Positions 15,096-23,641 of a DNA stretch of 50,762 bases are shown in pieces. Numbering within the stretch: position 1 is the first letter of the stretch; the number at the start of each line of letters is the position of its first letter. Made by a program: the position numbers and the translations under genes. This DNA comes from RGIG6919 sp045531905 (GTDB lineage: Bacteria; Bacillota; Clostridia; Lachnospirales; Lachnospiraceae): contig JAZSEY010000022.1 in the NCBI GenBank assembly GCA_045531905.1, positions 1-50,762 on the forward strand, in the 5' to 3' direction. The notes beneath the pieces were generated by a model. It was not told the DNA's origin and did not search any database. It saw only the letters and a list, made by a program, of their open reading frames with translations.

Positions 15096-17357
15096 TTATC
15101 GTTTCGTTTTTATTTTGATGGTGCTACCTTTTGATGGGTATGCAACCTTTTTATACTTGCGATAAGCGACTACTTTGAATTTGTAGGTCTTGTTTCGAGA
15201 TAATTTCTTGATTGTGAATTTTTTAGCTTTGGTGCTACCAATCTTTTTATAAGTTTTTGTCTTGCTATTATATTGGTAAATGATGTATTTTGTGGCACCT
15301 TTAGACGCTTTCCATTTTAGTGTGATACTTGTCTTTTTAGCAGTACCTTTTAACTTTGTAACTTTCTCTGGTGTGGTGCTTGTTGTGTATACTTTTGAAA
15401 AGGTTCCGTAATAGGTTTTGTCACCGATGGTTTGATAGCTTCTGATTTTGTATGAGTAGCCTTTTCCTGCTTTTCGTTTGGTATCGGTATAAGTGTTTTC
15501 TGTGACATCAGCTATCTTTTTATATTCGTCATCCGCTTTTCTGTAAATTTCATATCCGGTTGCTTCTGGTGTTGCTGCCCAGGATAAATTGATTTTCGTT
15601 GCAGAGTTGTCTTTTGCTGCAAAATCAGCAGGTGCCTTTGCTTTTGTACAAGTAATCAAAGTTTCACTTGGCAGACCATTGTGACCACCACGTGCATTTT
15701 GAATGACTGCACAAATATAGAATTCATAGGCTCTGCCGGCTTCCAAATCTGTCACTGTATATGCTGACTTGTTAGGCTCTATTTGTGCGAGCAATTCATA
15801 ATTTGCTTTGTTTTTATTGTAGTAATATAAGTGATATCCCTGTGCATTTGCCACCGCATCCCAAGCGAGATTTATGCTTGTTGTTTTATAGGATGTGTTT
15901 TTGAAATTCGTTGGAGCAGGCAATGGCATCGTTATATATTTGTTTGGAGTATTTGCGTCAGAGATGTAATCCATTTGCCCAAGACTTCCGTAGCTGCCCA
16001 TGCGCACCTGATAAAAATACAATGTTCCAGGTGTTAAATTGGTGTCTGTATATCCAGTAGCTCCAGTAGGTAATTCGGCGATTAAAGTGTAGTTTGTGCC
16101 GTCTTCGCTTCGGTAAATGCCATGACTGTTGATTTCCGGATATGTTGTCCATGATAATTGTGCTGTAGTAGTATCTGTTGCCGTGACTGTAAAATGCCCT
16201 ACGGCCAGTGGTGCCGGTGGAACTGTCAAAATGGATGACAATGTTCCCAATTTGTTGCCATCATGTAGCTTATAAATGGCACGTACCGCATATTGATATT
16301 CATAATCAGTTTCTCGTTCGTCACATAGGAAACTAGTGTTGTTTGCACCTTTTGTGCTACCGATGCGAGTATATTCCTCAAAATCCGGATCGTATTCGTA
16401 AATATAGTATCCATATGCGCCTGTGACCTTGTTCCATGTAAGGGTGTGGTCTGTGTAAGCTGCATCTGTATATGATAATTCTTTTACCTTTGATGGCTTT
16501 TTAACATAGCGGTAATTTCTGTCCACATAACCTTCGATGCCTGATACACTGCCTCGGCTTGTGTACTGCCAGTAAGAATAGTCACCGGTATAAGTGGTTT
16601 TATTGGTGTAATGTGCCAGCCAGATAGGATAATCAGATGCAATTTCATCTGCATTGATATCTAGTGTCAATAAATCAGCGTTGGCATAAACCATACCGGT
16701 GTAGCCGGCAGCTTCCACAGTTTCGCAAAATGCGTTGCAAACGTTAGTTGCTTCCTCAATGGATAAATCTGCATTATATAGTCGTCCAGTCAATCCCTGA
16801 CTGTTAGAAGCATATTCAAAATCCATAACGATAGGAAGGTTGATATCATAGTCCTTTACTAAGTCAATGGCAAAATTGGCTTCTTCCATCGCCTCTGCTT
16901 CCGTGATTGCTTGTGAATATACATATACACCTACATCGACGCCAGCCTTCAATGCCCCCTTAATGTTAGCTGCATAATTTGCGTCTGGTAACAAAGCACC
17001 ATTTACATATCCTCTGTAACCAACACGGATAATTGCAAAATCGATTCCGGCTTTCTTAACCTTTTTCCAATTAATATCTGCCTGAAAGACAGAAACATCG
17101 ATTCCTTTGATTTTGGAATAGCCTTTGAATTTTTTCGCATGAGTGACAGGGGAAGCCTGACTCAAGCCAAGCCTTTTATCTGTTTCATATTGTTCTTGCT
17201 TTATGTATTCCTTATATGCTTCCGGGTCCTGTTGGTTATATTCGGTGGTTGGTTCAGTGGCATACACTTTGTTTGTGGTAGAAATACTTGCCATGCCAAT
17301 CATCAATATCAGCCCCAGTAAGTAGGTTGTATATTTATAACCTGTTTTAAATTTCAT
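15096..17357 (-). CDS. Secreted GH25 lysozyme with fibronectin-III-like repeats (paralogue B)
   Basis: The 753-residue protein has the same plan as its downstream neighbour: signal peptide (YLLGLILMIGMASISTTNKVYA), short linker, GH25 domain about residues 83-280 with Asp87 and Asp179/Glu181, then five Fn3-like repeats ending in a lysine-rich module (KGATKYIIYQYNSKTKTYKK). ATG 17357 is chosen for its GAGGAGG Shine-Dalgarno; the frame is open further upstream but that part overlaps the leader. It is the first gene of the pair and has its own promoter at 17407-17435. The two paralogues are similar over most of their length, pointing to tandem duplication. Confidence 0.9.
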   Translation of the reverse strand: MKFKTGYKYTTYLLGLILMIGMASISTTNKVYATEPTTEYNQQDPEAYKEYIKQEQYETDKRLGLSQASPVTHAKKFKGYSKIKGIDVSVFQADINWKKVKKAGIDFAIIRVGYRGYVNGALLPDANYAANIKGALKAGVDVGVYVYSQAITEAEAMEEANFAIDLVKDYDINLPIVMDFEYASNSQGLTGRLYNADLSIEEATNVCNAFCETVEAAGYTGMVYANADLLTLDINADEIASDYPIWLAHYTNKTTYTGDYSYWQYTSRGSVSGIEGYVDRNYRYVKKPSKVKELSYTDAAYTDHTLTWNKVTGAYGYYIYEYDPDFEEYTRIGSTKGANNTSFLCDERETDYEYQYAVRAIYKLHDGNKLGTLSSILTVPPAPLAVGHFTVTATDTTTAQLSWTTYPEINSHGIYRSEDGTNYTLIAELPTGATGYTDTNLTPGTLYFYQVRMGSYGSLGQMDYISDANTPNKYITMPLPAPTNFKNTSYKTTSINLAWDAVANAQGYHLYYYNKNKANYELLAQIEPNKSAYTVTDLEAGRAYEFYICAVIQNARGGHNGLPSETLITCTKAKAPADFAAKDNSATKINLSWAATPEATGYEIYRKADDEYKKIADVTENTYTDTKRKAGKGYSYKIRSYQTIGDKTYYGTFSKVYTTSTTPEKVTKLKGTAKKTSITLKWKASKGATKYIIYQYNSKTKTYKKIGSTKAKKFTIKKLSRNKTYKFKVVAYRKYKKVAYPSKGSTIKIKTKR

Positions 17358-17380
17358 GTTATGTCCTCCTCGGTATCCTA

Positions 17381-17395
17381 TGTCGTTAGTCGACA
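17381..17395. promoter_or_regulatory. 15-bp dyad in the GH25 operon leader
   Basis: TGTCG-TTAGT-CGACA lies between the GH25 promoter and its ribosome binding site. It could be a repressor site or a small leader hairpin; no evidence distinguishes them. Confidence 0.35.
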
Positions 17396-17406
17396 CAATT
17401 ACGTTT

Positions 17407-17435
17407 ATTCTAACAATTATTGATAAGCGTCGCAA
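17407..17435 (-). promoter_or_regulatory. Promoter of the GH25 operon
   Basis: On the minus strand TTGCGA (17435-17430), 17-bp spacer, TAGAAT (17412-17407). It fires away from LIR-3. Confidence 0.7.
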
Positions 17436-17485
17436 GAGTAAGCAGGTAAAATCCAGATATTCCCTTCGTTTCCTATTATGTCTAT

Positions 17486-17834
17486 TAAGAGATATATACT
17501 ACATGTGTACATTGTGTTTTCTCATTAAGAATGTGTAAGTGCTCCGTGCTAGTTTTATATACATGTCACACACAAACTCGTGAAGCATGGGAGAACTTGC
17601 TAGAGGCGAGCCTCCAAATGCGTCAGTACTTGTGTGGCTAACACATCTGGTTTATTATAGATGTGCTAGCCACATTAGCACTGCTACGCATTTGCGCGAG
17701 CGAGAGCATCTCGCCGTAGCAAGTTCTCTCATGCTTCACTCAGACATGTGTGTAACATGTATAAAACACGCACAGAACACTAACACATACTAAAACGAGA
17801 AAACAAGATGCATACATGTAGCATATATCTCTTA
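17486..17834 (+). repeat. Long imperfect palindrome, copy 3 (LIR-3), between divergent GH25 and pheST promoters
   Basis: TAAGAGATATATAC-TACATG on the left matches CATGTAGCATATATCTCTTA on the right (17815-17834). The arms continue through TTTTCTC, ATGTGTwAG, the copy-specific segment GTGAAGCATGGGAGAACTTG / CAAGTTCTCTCATGCTTCAC, the hairpin GAGG-CGAG-CCTC, and the family core CAAATGCGTCAGTACTTG / ACTGCTACGCATTTG. The loop is near 17649-17658. The right-arm side hairpin GCGAGAGCATCTCGC sits at 17700-17714. Unlike copies 1 and 2 it does not lie at gene ends: both neighbouring promoters point away from it, and the right arm stops 6 bp before the pheST -35. The open frames inside it are not convincing. 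Confidence 0.9.
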
Positions 17835-17840
17835 TTTTGC

Positions 17841-17869
17841 TTGACAGTTGAAACAAAAGTGAGTATCAT
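17841..17869 (+). promoter_or_regulatory. Promoter of the pheST T-box transcript
   Basis: TTGACA (17841-17846), 17-bp spacer, TATCAT (17864-17869); transcription should begin near 17876. Confidence 0.75.
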
Positions 17870-17875
17870 TATTGT

Positions 17876-18140
17876 AATTTATTTAAATGAAAAGACTATG
17901 AAGATGCAACAAGAGATTTATCCCTTGCACTAAGACAGAGAGAAAGGTCATCGGCTGAAAGCCTTTTATATGATGAATCTTTAATTTCACATCTGAGTCG
18001 CTTGTCTGAAGATATAGTATAATTGGTAGGACAGGACGTTGGCACACGTTACGTGCACAAGAGGATATAGGCTTTGCCTATATTGAACTAGGGTGGTACC
18101 GCGATTTATTCGCCCCTGCCGCATGTCAGGGGCGTCTTTT
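17876..18140 (+). promoter_or_regulatory. T-box leader regulating pheST (tRNA-Phe sensing)
   Basis: The canonical T-box AGGGTGGTACCGCG is at about 18090-18103, giving UGGU to pair with the uncharged tRNA acceptor end. Upstream is a long Stem I region with AGAGAGAAAGG and CGGCTGAAAGCC, then a Stem III hairpin ATATAGGC-TTT-GCCTATAT (18065-18083). TTC inside TTAATTTCACATCTG is a suitable Phe specifier. The leader ends in the terminator CGCCCCTG/CAGGGGCG (18111-18134) followed by TCTTTT. Uncharged tRNA-Phe should favour the antiterminator and turn on pheST. Confidence 0.9.
18109..18140 (+). terminator. T-box attenuator
   Basis: CGCCCCTG pairs with CAGGGGCG around CCGCATGT and is followed by TCTTTTAAT. 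It is the regulated terminator of the T-box leader. Confidence 0.85.
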
Positions 18141-18208
18141 AATGCCATAAGGTGAATGAAAAACGCCCCGTGAGGCTGCATTTAGTATATTTTTTATAGG
18201 AGGAAGCT

Positions 18209-19228
18209 ATGAAGGAAAAACTACAGGCAATTCGTGACAATGCGATTGCAAAAATCAATGAAGCACAGGACTTGGATGCATTAAATGAAATCAAAGTCAA
18301 CATTTTAGGTAAGAAGAGTGAACTCACTCAGGTATTAAAGGGTATGAAGGATGTTGCACCAGAGGATAGACCAAAGGTGGGTCAGATGGTAAATGAGGCT
18401 CGTGAGGAAATCGAGACCACATTAAACGAGAAGATTACCAATATCAATCGTATGCTCCGTACAGAGAAGATGAAGAGAGAGACCATTGACGTAACACTTC
18501 CTGGTGTGAAGCATATGAAGGGACACAGACATCCAAATCAGATTGCGTTAGAGGATTTAGAGCGCGTGTTTATCGGTATGGGTTATGAGGTAGTAGAAGG
18601 TCCTGAGGTTGAGTACGATAAGTATAATTTCGAACTTTTAAATATCCCTGCAAATCACCCTGCAAAGGACGAGCAGGATACATTCTATATTACAAAGGAT
18701 ATTTTATTAAGAACCCAGACATCTCCAGTACAGGCTCGTATCATGGAGACTGGTAGAATGCCAATTCGTATTGTTTCTGCAGGACGTGTATTCCGTTCAG
18801 ACGAAGTAGATGCAACACATTCACCATCCTTCCATCAGGTTGAAGGTCTCGTAGTAGATAAAGGTATTACTTTTGCGGATTTAAAGGGAACTTTATTGCA
18901 GTTTGCAAAGGAGTTCTTTGGTGAGAATACAAAGATTAAATTAAGACCACATCATTTCCCATTTACTGAGCCATCAGCTGAGGTGGATATCACATGTTTC
19001 AAGTGTGGTGGTAAGGGTTGCCGTATGTGTAAGGGTAGCGGTTGGATTGAAATCCTAGGCTGTGGTATGGTACATCCAAAGGTATTAAAGGATTGTGGTA
19101 TTGACCCAGAGGTTTATTCAGGCTTTGCGTTTGGTATCGGTTTAGAGCGTGTAACATTATTGAAGTATGAAATTGATGATATGCGTTTGTTGTATGAAAA
19201 CGATACTCGTTTCTTGAACCAGTTCTAG
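18209..19228 (+). CDS. pheS: Phenylalanine-tRNA ligase alpha subunit
   Basis: PheS is the catalytic subunit of the alpha2-beta2 phenylalanyl-tRNA synthetase. The 339-residue protein has an N-terminal coiled coil, then class II motif 2 (FRSDEVDATHSPSFHQVEG) and motif 3 (GFAFGIGLERVTLLKY). The usual CFKCGGKGCRMCKGSGW insert is present. GGAGGAAGCT leads to ATG 18209. It is downstream of the T-box leader and 42 bp before pheT. Confidence 0.97.
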   Translation: MKEKLQAIRDNAIAKINEAQDLDALNEIKVNILGKKSELTQVLKGMKDVAPEDRPKVGQMVNEAREEIETTLNEKITNINRMLRTEKMKRETIDVTLPGVKHMKGHRHPNQIALEDLERVFIGMGYEVVEGPEVEYDKYNFELLNIPANHPAKDEQDTFYITKDILLRTQTSPVQARIMETGRMPIRIVSAGRVFRSDEVDATHSPSFHQVEGLVVDKGITFADLKGTLLQFAKEFFGENTKIKLRPHHFPFTEPSAEVDITCFKCGGKGCRMCKGSGWIEILGCGMVHPKVLKDCGIDPEVYSGFAFGIGLERVTLLKYEIDDMRLLYENDTRFLNQF

Positions 19229-19270
19229 TAAAGCTAAACATGACTCAAAAAATATTAGGAGGAATTTAAA

Positions 19271-21700
19271 ATGAATACACCTATTTCATGGTTAAAAGTA
19301 TATGTGCCGGATTTGAATGTGGATGCACAGGAATTTGTAGATAAGATTACAATGTCAGGTTCTCATGTGGAGAATTATGAAAAGAAGGATAAGAATTTAG
19401 AGAAAATCGTTGTTGCTAAGATTTTGACTTTAGAGCAACATCCGGATGCTGATAAGTTAGTAGTATGCCAGATGGATATTGGTGCTGAGGAGCCAATTCA
19501 GATTGTAACCGGAGCAAAAAATGTAAAGGCTGGCGACACTGTACCTGTTGTTTTGGACGGTGGTAAAGTAGCAGCTGCTCATGGCGATGATAATGAATAT
19601 CCGGATGGTATCAAGATTAAGAAGGGTAAATTAAGAGGTGTTGAGTCTAACGGTATGATGTGTGGTATCGAGGAGTTAGGTTCATCTAGAGATTTTTATC
19701 CAGAAGCACCAGAAGATGGTGTTTATGTATTCCCAGAGGATGCAGATGTGAAGTCAGGTGATGATGCAGTAAAGGCACTCGGTTTAGATGATGTAGTAGT
19801 AGAATATGAAATTACTTCTAACCGTGTAGACTGCTTTAGTTTAATCGGTATGGCAAGAGAAGCGGCTGCGACATTTGCGCTTCCATTTTACCCACCAAAG
19901 GTAGAGGTAAAGGGTTCCGGCGGTGATGTAAATGATTACATTTCTGTTGAAGTGCATGACCCAGACCTTTGTCCAAGATATTGTGCAAGAGTTGTAAAAA
20001 ATATCAAGATTGGACCATCTCCAAAGTGGATGCAGAGAAGACTTGCAGCACAGGGAATTCGTTCTATCAATAACCTGGTTGATATTACAAACTATGTTAT
20101 GGAAGAATATGGTCAGCCAATGCATGCATTTGACTTGGATACCATTGCAGGTAACAAAATTGTGGTAAAGCGTGCGAAGGACGGCGATGTGTTTACTACA
20201 TTGGATGGTCAGGAAAGAAAGTTAGATAGCGATGTATTGATGATTTGTGACGGCGAGAAGGAAGTTGCCATTGCCGGTATTATGGGTGGAGAGAATTCCA
20301 TGGTAACAGACAGCATTTCTACCTTGTTATTTGAGGCTGCCTGCTTCGATGGTACAAACATCCGTCTTTCATCAAAACGTATCGGTATGAGTACAGATGC
20401 TTCTGCAAAATTTGTAAAGGGTCTTGATCCTAACAATGCATTAGAGGCAATTAACCGTGCCTGCCAGCTGATCGAAGAGTTAGGCTGTGGTGAGGTTGTA
20501 GACGGTGTAGTAGATGTATATCCAAATCCTGTGGGAGATAAGCAGCTTCCATTTGAACCAGAGAAATACAATGCACTGTTAGGTACTGATATTGATGAAG
20601 CAACTATGTTAGAGTATTTCGAGAGATTAGGCGTTACTTATAACAAGGCAAACAATATGCTTACCATTCCATCCTTCAGACAGGATTTGAATTGTATGGC
20701 AGATATGGCTGAGGAAGTAGCCCGTTTCTATGGTTATGACAATATTCCTATGACACTTCCATGTGCAGAGTCTACACTTGGTAAGAAGCCATACAATCAG
20801 AGAATTGAAGATATGACAAGAGATATCGCTGAGCAGAATGGTTTCTCTGGTGCAATGAGTTATTCTTTTGAATCTCCAAAGGTGTTTGATAAACTCTTGA
20901 TTCCAGCTGATGATAAACTTCGTGATGCGATTGTAATATCAAATCCACTTGGTGAGGATTATTCTATCATGAGAACCATTTCGTTAAATGGTATCATCAC
21001 TTCATTGGCTACAAACTACAATAGAAGAAATAAAAATGTAAGATTATATGAATTTGGTAACATTTATATTCCAAAGAGTTTACCACTTGAGGAGCTTCCA
21101 GAAGAGAAGATGAGATTAACACTGGGTATGTATGGAGATGGTGATTTCTTCAGCATGAAGGGTGTATTGGAAGATATTTTTGAGAAGTTTGGTCTTGCTG
21201 GTACGGTTAATTACGATCCAAATGGCGGTTATCCATTCTTACATCCAGGACGTCAGGCTGCCCTTAAGAAGGGTAAATTAGATCTTGGTTATATTGGACA
21301 GTTACATCCTGAAGTAGTAGAAAATTACGATATGAAGGGTGAAGTATATGTGGCAGTGCTTAATATGGAAGTGCTTACTATGATGGCAAGCTTTGACAGA
21401 AAGTACGAAGGAATTGCAAAGTTCCCAGCCAGCACAAGAGACCTTTCCATGGTAATGGATAAGTCCATTTTCGTAGGTCAGGTGGAAACTGTAATTAAGA
21501 AGAACGGTGGAAAATTGTTAGAGAGCGTGAAGTTGTTTGACGTTTACGAAGGTGAGCAGGTTGGCGAAGGCAAGAAGTCTGTCGCTTATTCATTAAGCTT
21601 CCGTGATAAGACAAGAACCTTAAAGGACGACGAGGTAAATCCAGTTATCGAGAAGATTGTAGCAGAATTAAATAAGATGGGTATTGAGCTTCGTTCATAA
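19271..21700 (+). CDS. pheT: Phenylalanine-tRNA ligase beta subunit
   Basis: PheT is the large, editing and tRNA-binding subunit. At 809 residues it has the usual full length: N-terminal EMAP/tRNA-binding-like domain (about 40-150), B3/B4 editing domain with EITSNRVDCFSLIGMAREAA, B5 domain, the catalytic-like domain (EEVARFYGYDNIP), and the C-terminal anticodon-binding FDX-ACB domain (FPASTRDLSMVMD, FRDKTRTL). AGGAGG is 8 bases before ATG 19271. A terminator at 21710-21746 closes the operon. Confidence 0.97.
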   Translation: MNTPISWLKVYVPDLNVDAQEFVDKITMSGSHVENYEKKDKNLEKIVVAKILTLEQHPDADKLVVCQMDIGAEEPIQIVTGAKNVKAGDTVPVVLDGGKVAAAHGDDNEYPDGIKIKKGKLRGVESNGMMCGIEELGSSRDFYPEAPEDGVYVFPEDADVKSGDDAVKALGLDDVVVEYEITSNRVDCFSLIGMAREAAATFALPFYPPKVEVKGSGGDVNDYISVEVHDPDLCPRYCARVVKNIKIGPSPKWMQRRLAAQGIRSINNLVDITNYVMEEYGQPMHAFDLDTIAGNKIVVKRAKDGDVFTTLDGQERKLDSDVLMICDGEKEVAIAGIMGGENSMVTDSISTLLFEAACFDGTNIRLSSKRIGMSTDASAKFVKGLDPNNALEAINRACQLIEELGCGEVVDGVVDVYPNPVGDKQLPFEPEKYNALLGTDIDEATMLEYFERLGVTYNKANNMLTIPSFRQDLNCMADMAEEVARFYGYDNIPMTLPCAESTLGKKPYNQRIEDMTRDIAEQNGFSGAMSYSFESPKVFDKLLIPADDKLRDAIVISNPLGEDYSIMRTISLNGIITSLATNYNRRNKNVRLYEFGNIYIPKSLPLEELPEEKMRLTLGMYGDGDFFSMKGVLEDIFEKFGLAGTVNYDPNGGYPFLHPGRQAALKKGKLDLGYIGQLHPEVVENYDMKGEVYVAVLNMEVLTMMASFDRKYEGIAKFPASTRDLSMVMDKSIFVGQVETVIKKNGGKLLESVKLFDVYEGEQVGEGKKSVAYSLSFRDKTRTLKDDEVNPVIEKIVAELNKMGIELRS

Positions 21701-21709
21701 AGGATAATG

Positions 21710-21746
21710 ACTTCCACGTAAGTGATGCTTGCGTGGAAGTTTTTGT
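21710..21746 (+). terminator. Terminator of pheST
   Basis: ACTTCCACG (21710-21718) pairs with CGTGGAAGT (21732-21740), followed by TTTTGT. Confidence 0.8.
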
Positions 21747-21761
21747 AAGAGGATAAATCAT

Positions 21762-23492
21762 ATGAAAAAAATGATAACAGTTTCATTGTTTAGTATCATT
21801 GCGATTGGCTTTATGCTGTTTGGCAGCATGGCACCGGAGCAGACTGCAATGGTGTATGCAGAAGATGATTCTTCACAAGGAGAAACAACAGAAGAGACTA
21901 CATATGAGTCAGATCAGTATTATTATTCTATCTTAAATGAAACAGAAAAAACTGCAAAGATTGTCGGCATTACAGAGATATTTGGACTAGGAAAGGATAA
22001 TGGCTTGATAATTCCTGATACCATTGATGGATACACAGTCACTGTGTTAGGGGAAAATGTTTTTAAGCAAATGAGTAATCTGAAGTCAGTTACACTTCCT
22101 AAAAAACTCACAGAGATTGGGGAATCCTGTTTTATGAATGCTTTGGCATTGGAGACAATTAATTGGCCGGAAAACCTAAAGGTAATTGGTCCGTCAGCCT
22201 TCGCACATTGTGAAAAATTAACATCTTTAATTATTCCGGATAGTGTGACGGAAGTAGGTGAAGCTGCCTTTTATGCGTGTACTAGTTTGCAAATGGCAGT
22301 GTTGCCAGAGAATACAACAACTTTTGGAAATAGTGTGTTTTTGCAATGTCCGGCACTAGAACACGTGGTGGTACAAAATGGACCTACATCGCTTTCTTAT
22401 GCGATGTTTTGGCAATGTGAATCACTTGAGACTTTGTCATTGCCAACTAGTCTTAACAGCATTGGTGAGGGGGCACTCGGACGTTGTACCTCTTTGGCGT
22501 CTGTGACATTGCCATCTGAATTGAAATCAATAGACAGAATGGCTTTTTACGGTTGTTCTGCATTAACAGAGTTAAAACTACCAGATACAGTTACCTCTCT
22601 CGGCGAAAAAGCATTACAAGGTTGTAGTAGCCTTTCGGCATTGACGCTTTCGTCTAATTTAGAAAGTATTGGTGACAATGCGTTAGATACGCAAAGTGAG
22701 AAACTTGCCATAACTATTCCAAAGGATATTTCGGCTATAGCGGATTTAGGACTAGCAGATTTGACGAATGCATCTTTTAGTGTAGAGCAAAAGTGTGATG
22801 GTGCAATTGCATATTTTGAGAATTGTAATATTACTATCAATATTTATGTGCAGGAAGAACCGACGACAGAGCCAACGACGGAACCGACGACAAAACCGAC
22901 AACAGAGCCAACGACAGAGCCAACGACAGAGCCAACTACAGAACCGACAACGGAGCCAACAACGGAGTCAACCACGGCAGAACCAACAACAGAAGCGACC
23001 ACGGAAGAAAAGAAGGAAATGGAATACAAGATAGGTAAGACCTATACAAAAGGTAAGATGAAGTACAAGATTTTAACCAAATCCACCGTGTCTTTTGTGG
23101 GAGCCACAACAAAGAGTATTCAAAAAATAACAATTCCGGCAACGGTAAAGTTTGGAAAGAAAACTTACAAGATAACTGCTGTTGGTAAAAAAGCATGTAA
23201 AGGGTATAAAAAGCTAAAGTCTGTGGTTATTGGTAAGAATGTGTCAAATGTATTAGATGAAGCGTTTATGAATTGTACTGCATTGAATAAAATTACCTTT
23301 GGAACAGGCGTCAAAACTATCGGTAAAAAGGTACTATATGGCGATAAAAAGATGAAGAAAATTATCTTTAAAACCAAGAAATTAAAAACCATTGGTAAAA
23401 AGACATTTACCAAGGTGCCAAAGACGACAGTGATTCAGGTGCCAAAAGGATTAAAGAGCAAATATGCAAAATTAATTAAAAAAGCAAAATAA
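21762..23492 (+). CDS. Secreted BspA-type LRR protein with TEP-repeat linker
   Basis: The 576-residue protein begins with a signal peptide (MITVSLFSIIAIGFMLFGSMA). About ten LRR_5 repeats (e.g. LKSVTLPKKLTEIGESCFMN) fill residues 75-350, a TEP/TTEPT linker follows (about 366-410), and then a second, basic LRR block ends in VPKGLKSKYAKLIKKAK. BspA-type LRRs are surface or secreted binding modules; the ligand is unknown. No sortase motif is seen, so attachment may rely on the lysine-rich end. ATG 21762 has AGAGGAT upstream. The terminator of pheT lies only 16 bp before, so a separate promoter in or near that hairpin, or readthrough, must drive it. Confidence 0.88.
   Translation: MKKMITVSLFSIIAIGFMLFGSMAPEQTAMVYAEDDSSQGETTEETTYESDQYYYSILNETEKTAKIVGITEIFGLGKDNGLIIPDTIDGYTVTVLGENVFKQMSNLKSVTLPKKLTEIGESCFMNALALETINWPENLKVIGPSAFAHCEKLTSLIIPDSVTEVGEAAFYACTSLQMAVLPENTTTFGNSVFLQCPALEHVVVQNGPTSLSYAMFWQCESLETLSLPTSLNSIGEGALGRCTSLASVTLPSELKSIDRMAFYGCSALTELKLPDTVTSLGEKALQGCSSLSALTLSSNLESIGDNALDTQSEKLAITIPKDISAIADLGLADLTNASFSVEQKCDGAIAYFENCNITINIYVQEEPTTEPTTEPTTKPTTEPTTEPTTEPTTEPTTEPTTESTTAEPTTEATTEEKKEMEYKIGKTYTKGKMKYKILTKSTVSFVGATTKSIQKITIPATVKFGKKTYKITAVGKKACKGYKKLKSVVIGKNVSNVLDEAFMNCTALNKITFGTGVKTIGKKVLYGDKKMKKIIFKTKKLKTIGKKTFTKVPKTTVIQVPKGLKSKYAKLIKKAK
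22858..22992 (+). repeat. Tandem 12-bp coding repeats (Thr-Glu-Pro-Thr)
   Basis: About eleven degenerate copies of GAACCGACGACA / GAGCCAACGACA encode the TEPT linker between the two LRR blocks. Copy number of such coding repeats often varies between strains. Confidence 0.85.
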
Positions 23493-23501
23493 CGAAATGA
23501 T

Positions 23502-23532
23502 AGAGGTTGCCTGAAGGTGACCTCTATTTTTG
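23502..23532 (+). terminator. Terminator after the LRR protein gene
   Basis: AGAGGT (23502-23507) pairs with ACCTCT (23520-23525), followed by ATTTTTG. Confidence 0.7.
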
Positions 23533-23574
23533 TGGGTTATTTCTTACAAATGATGGTTAAAAATGACAAGCGAT

Positions 23575-23603
23575 TTGGATATTGTAGGGAAATATGATAT
23601 GAT
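23575..23603 (+). promoter_or_regulatory. Promoter of the LytTR-FHA / kinase / LRR operon
   Basis: TTGGAT (23575-23580), 17-bp spacer, TATGAT (23598-23603). Start of transcription near 23610 excludes the ATG at 23606 and supports ATG 23642. Confidence 0.55.
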
Positions 23604-23641
23604 GAATGAAGTCTATAATTATGAACGTATGGGTGCAAGAT

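Noticed and set aside
17587..17793. 68-codon open frame in the 17.4-17.8 kb gap
   Set aside because: It lies in LIR-3 and is not preserved in the other two copies.
22858..22992. Possible CRISPR-like short repeats
   Set aside because: Period is 12 bp without spacers, and the repeats encode an in-frame Thr-Glu-Pro linker.
22795..23034. Gln/Arg-rich open frame over the TEP repeats
   Set aside because: Alternative frame of a tandem repeat inside the LRR gene; repetitive composition only.
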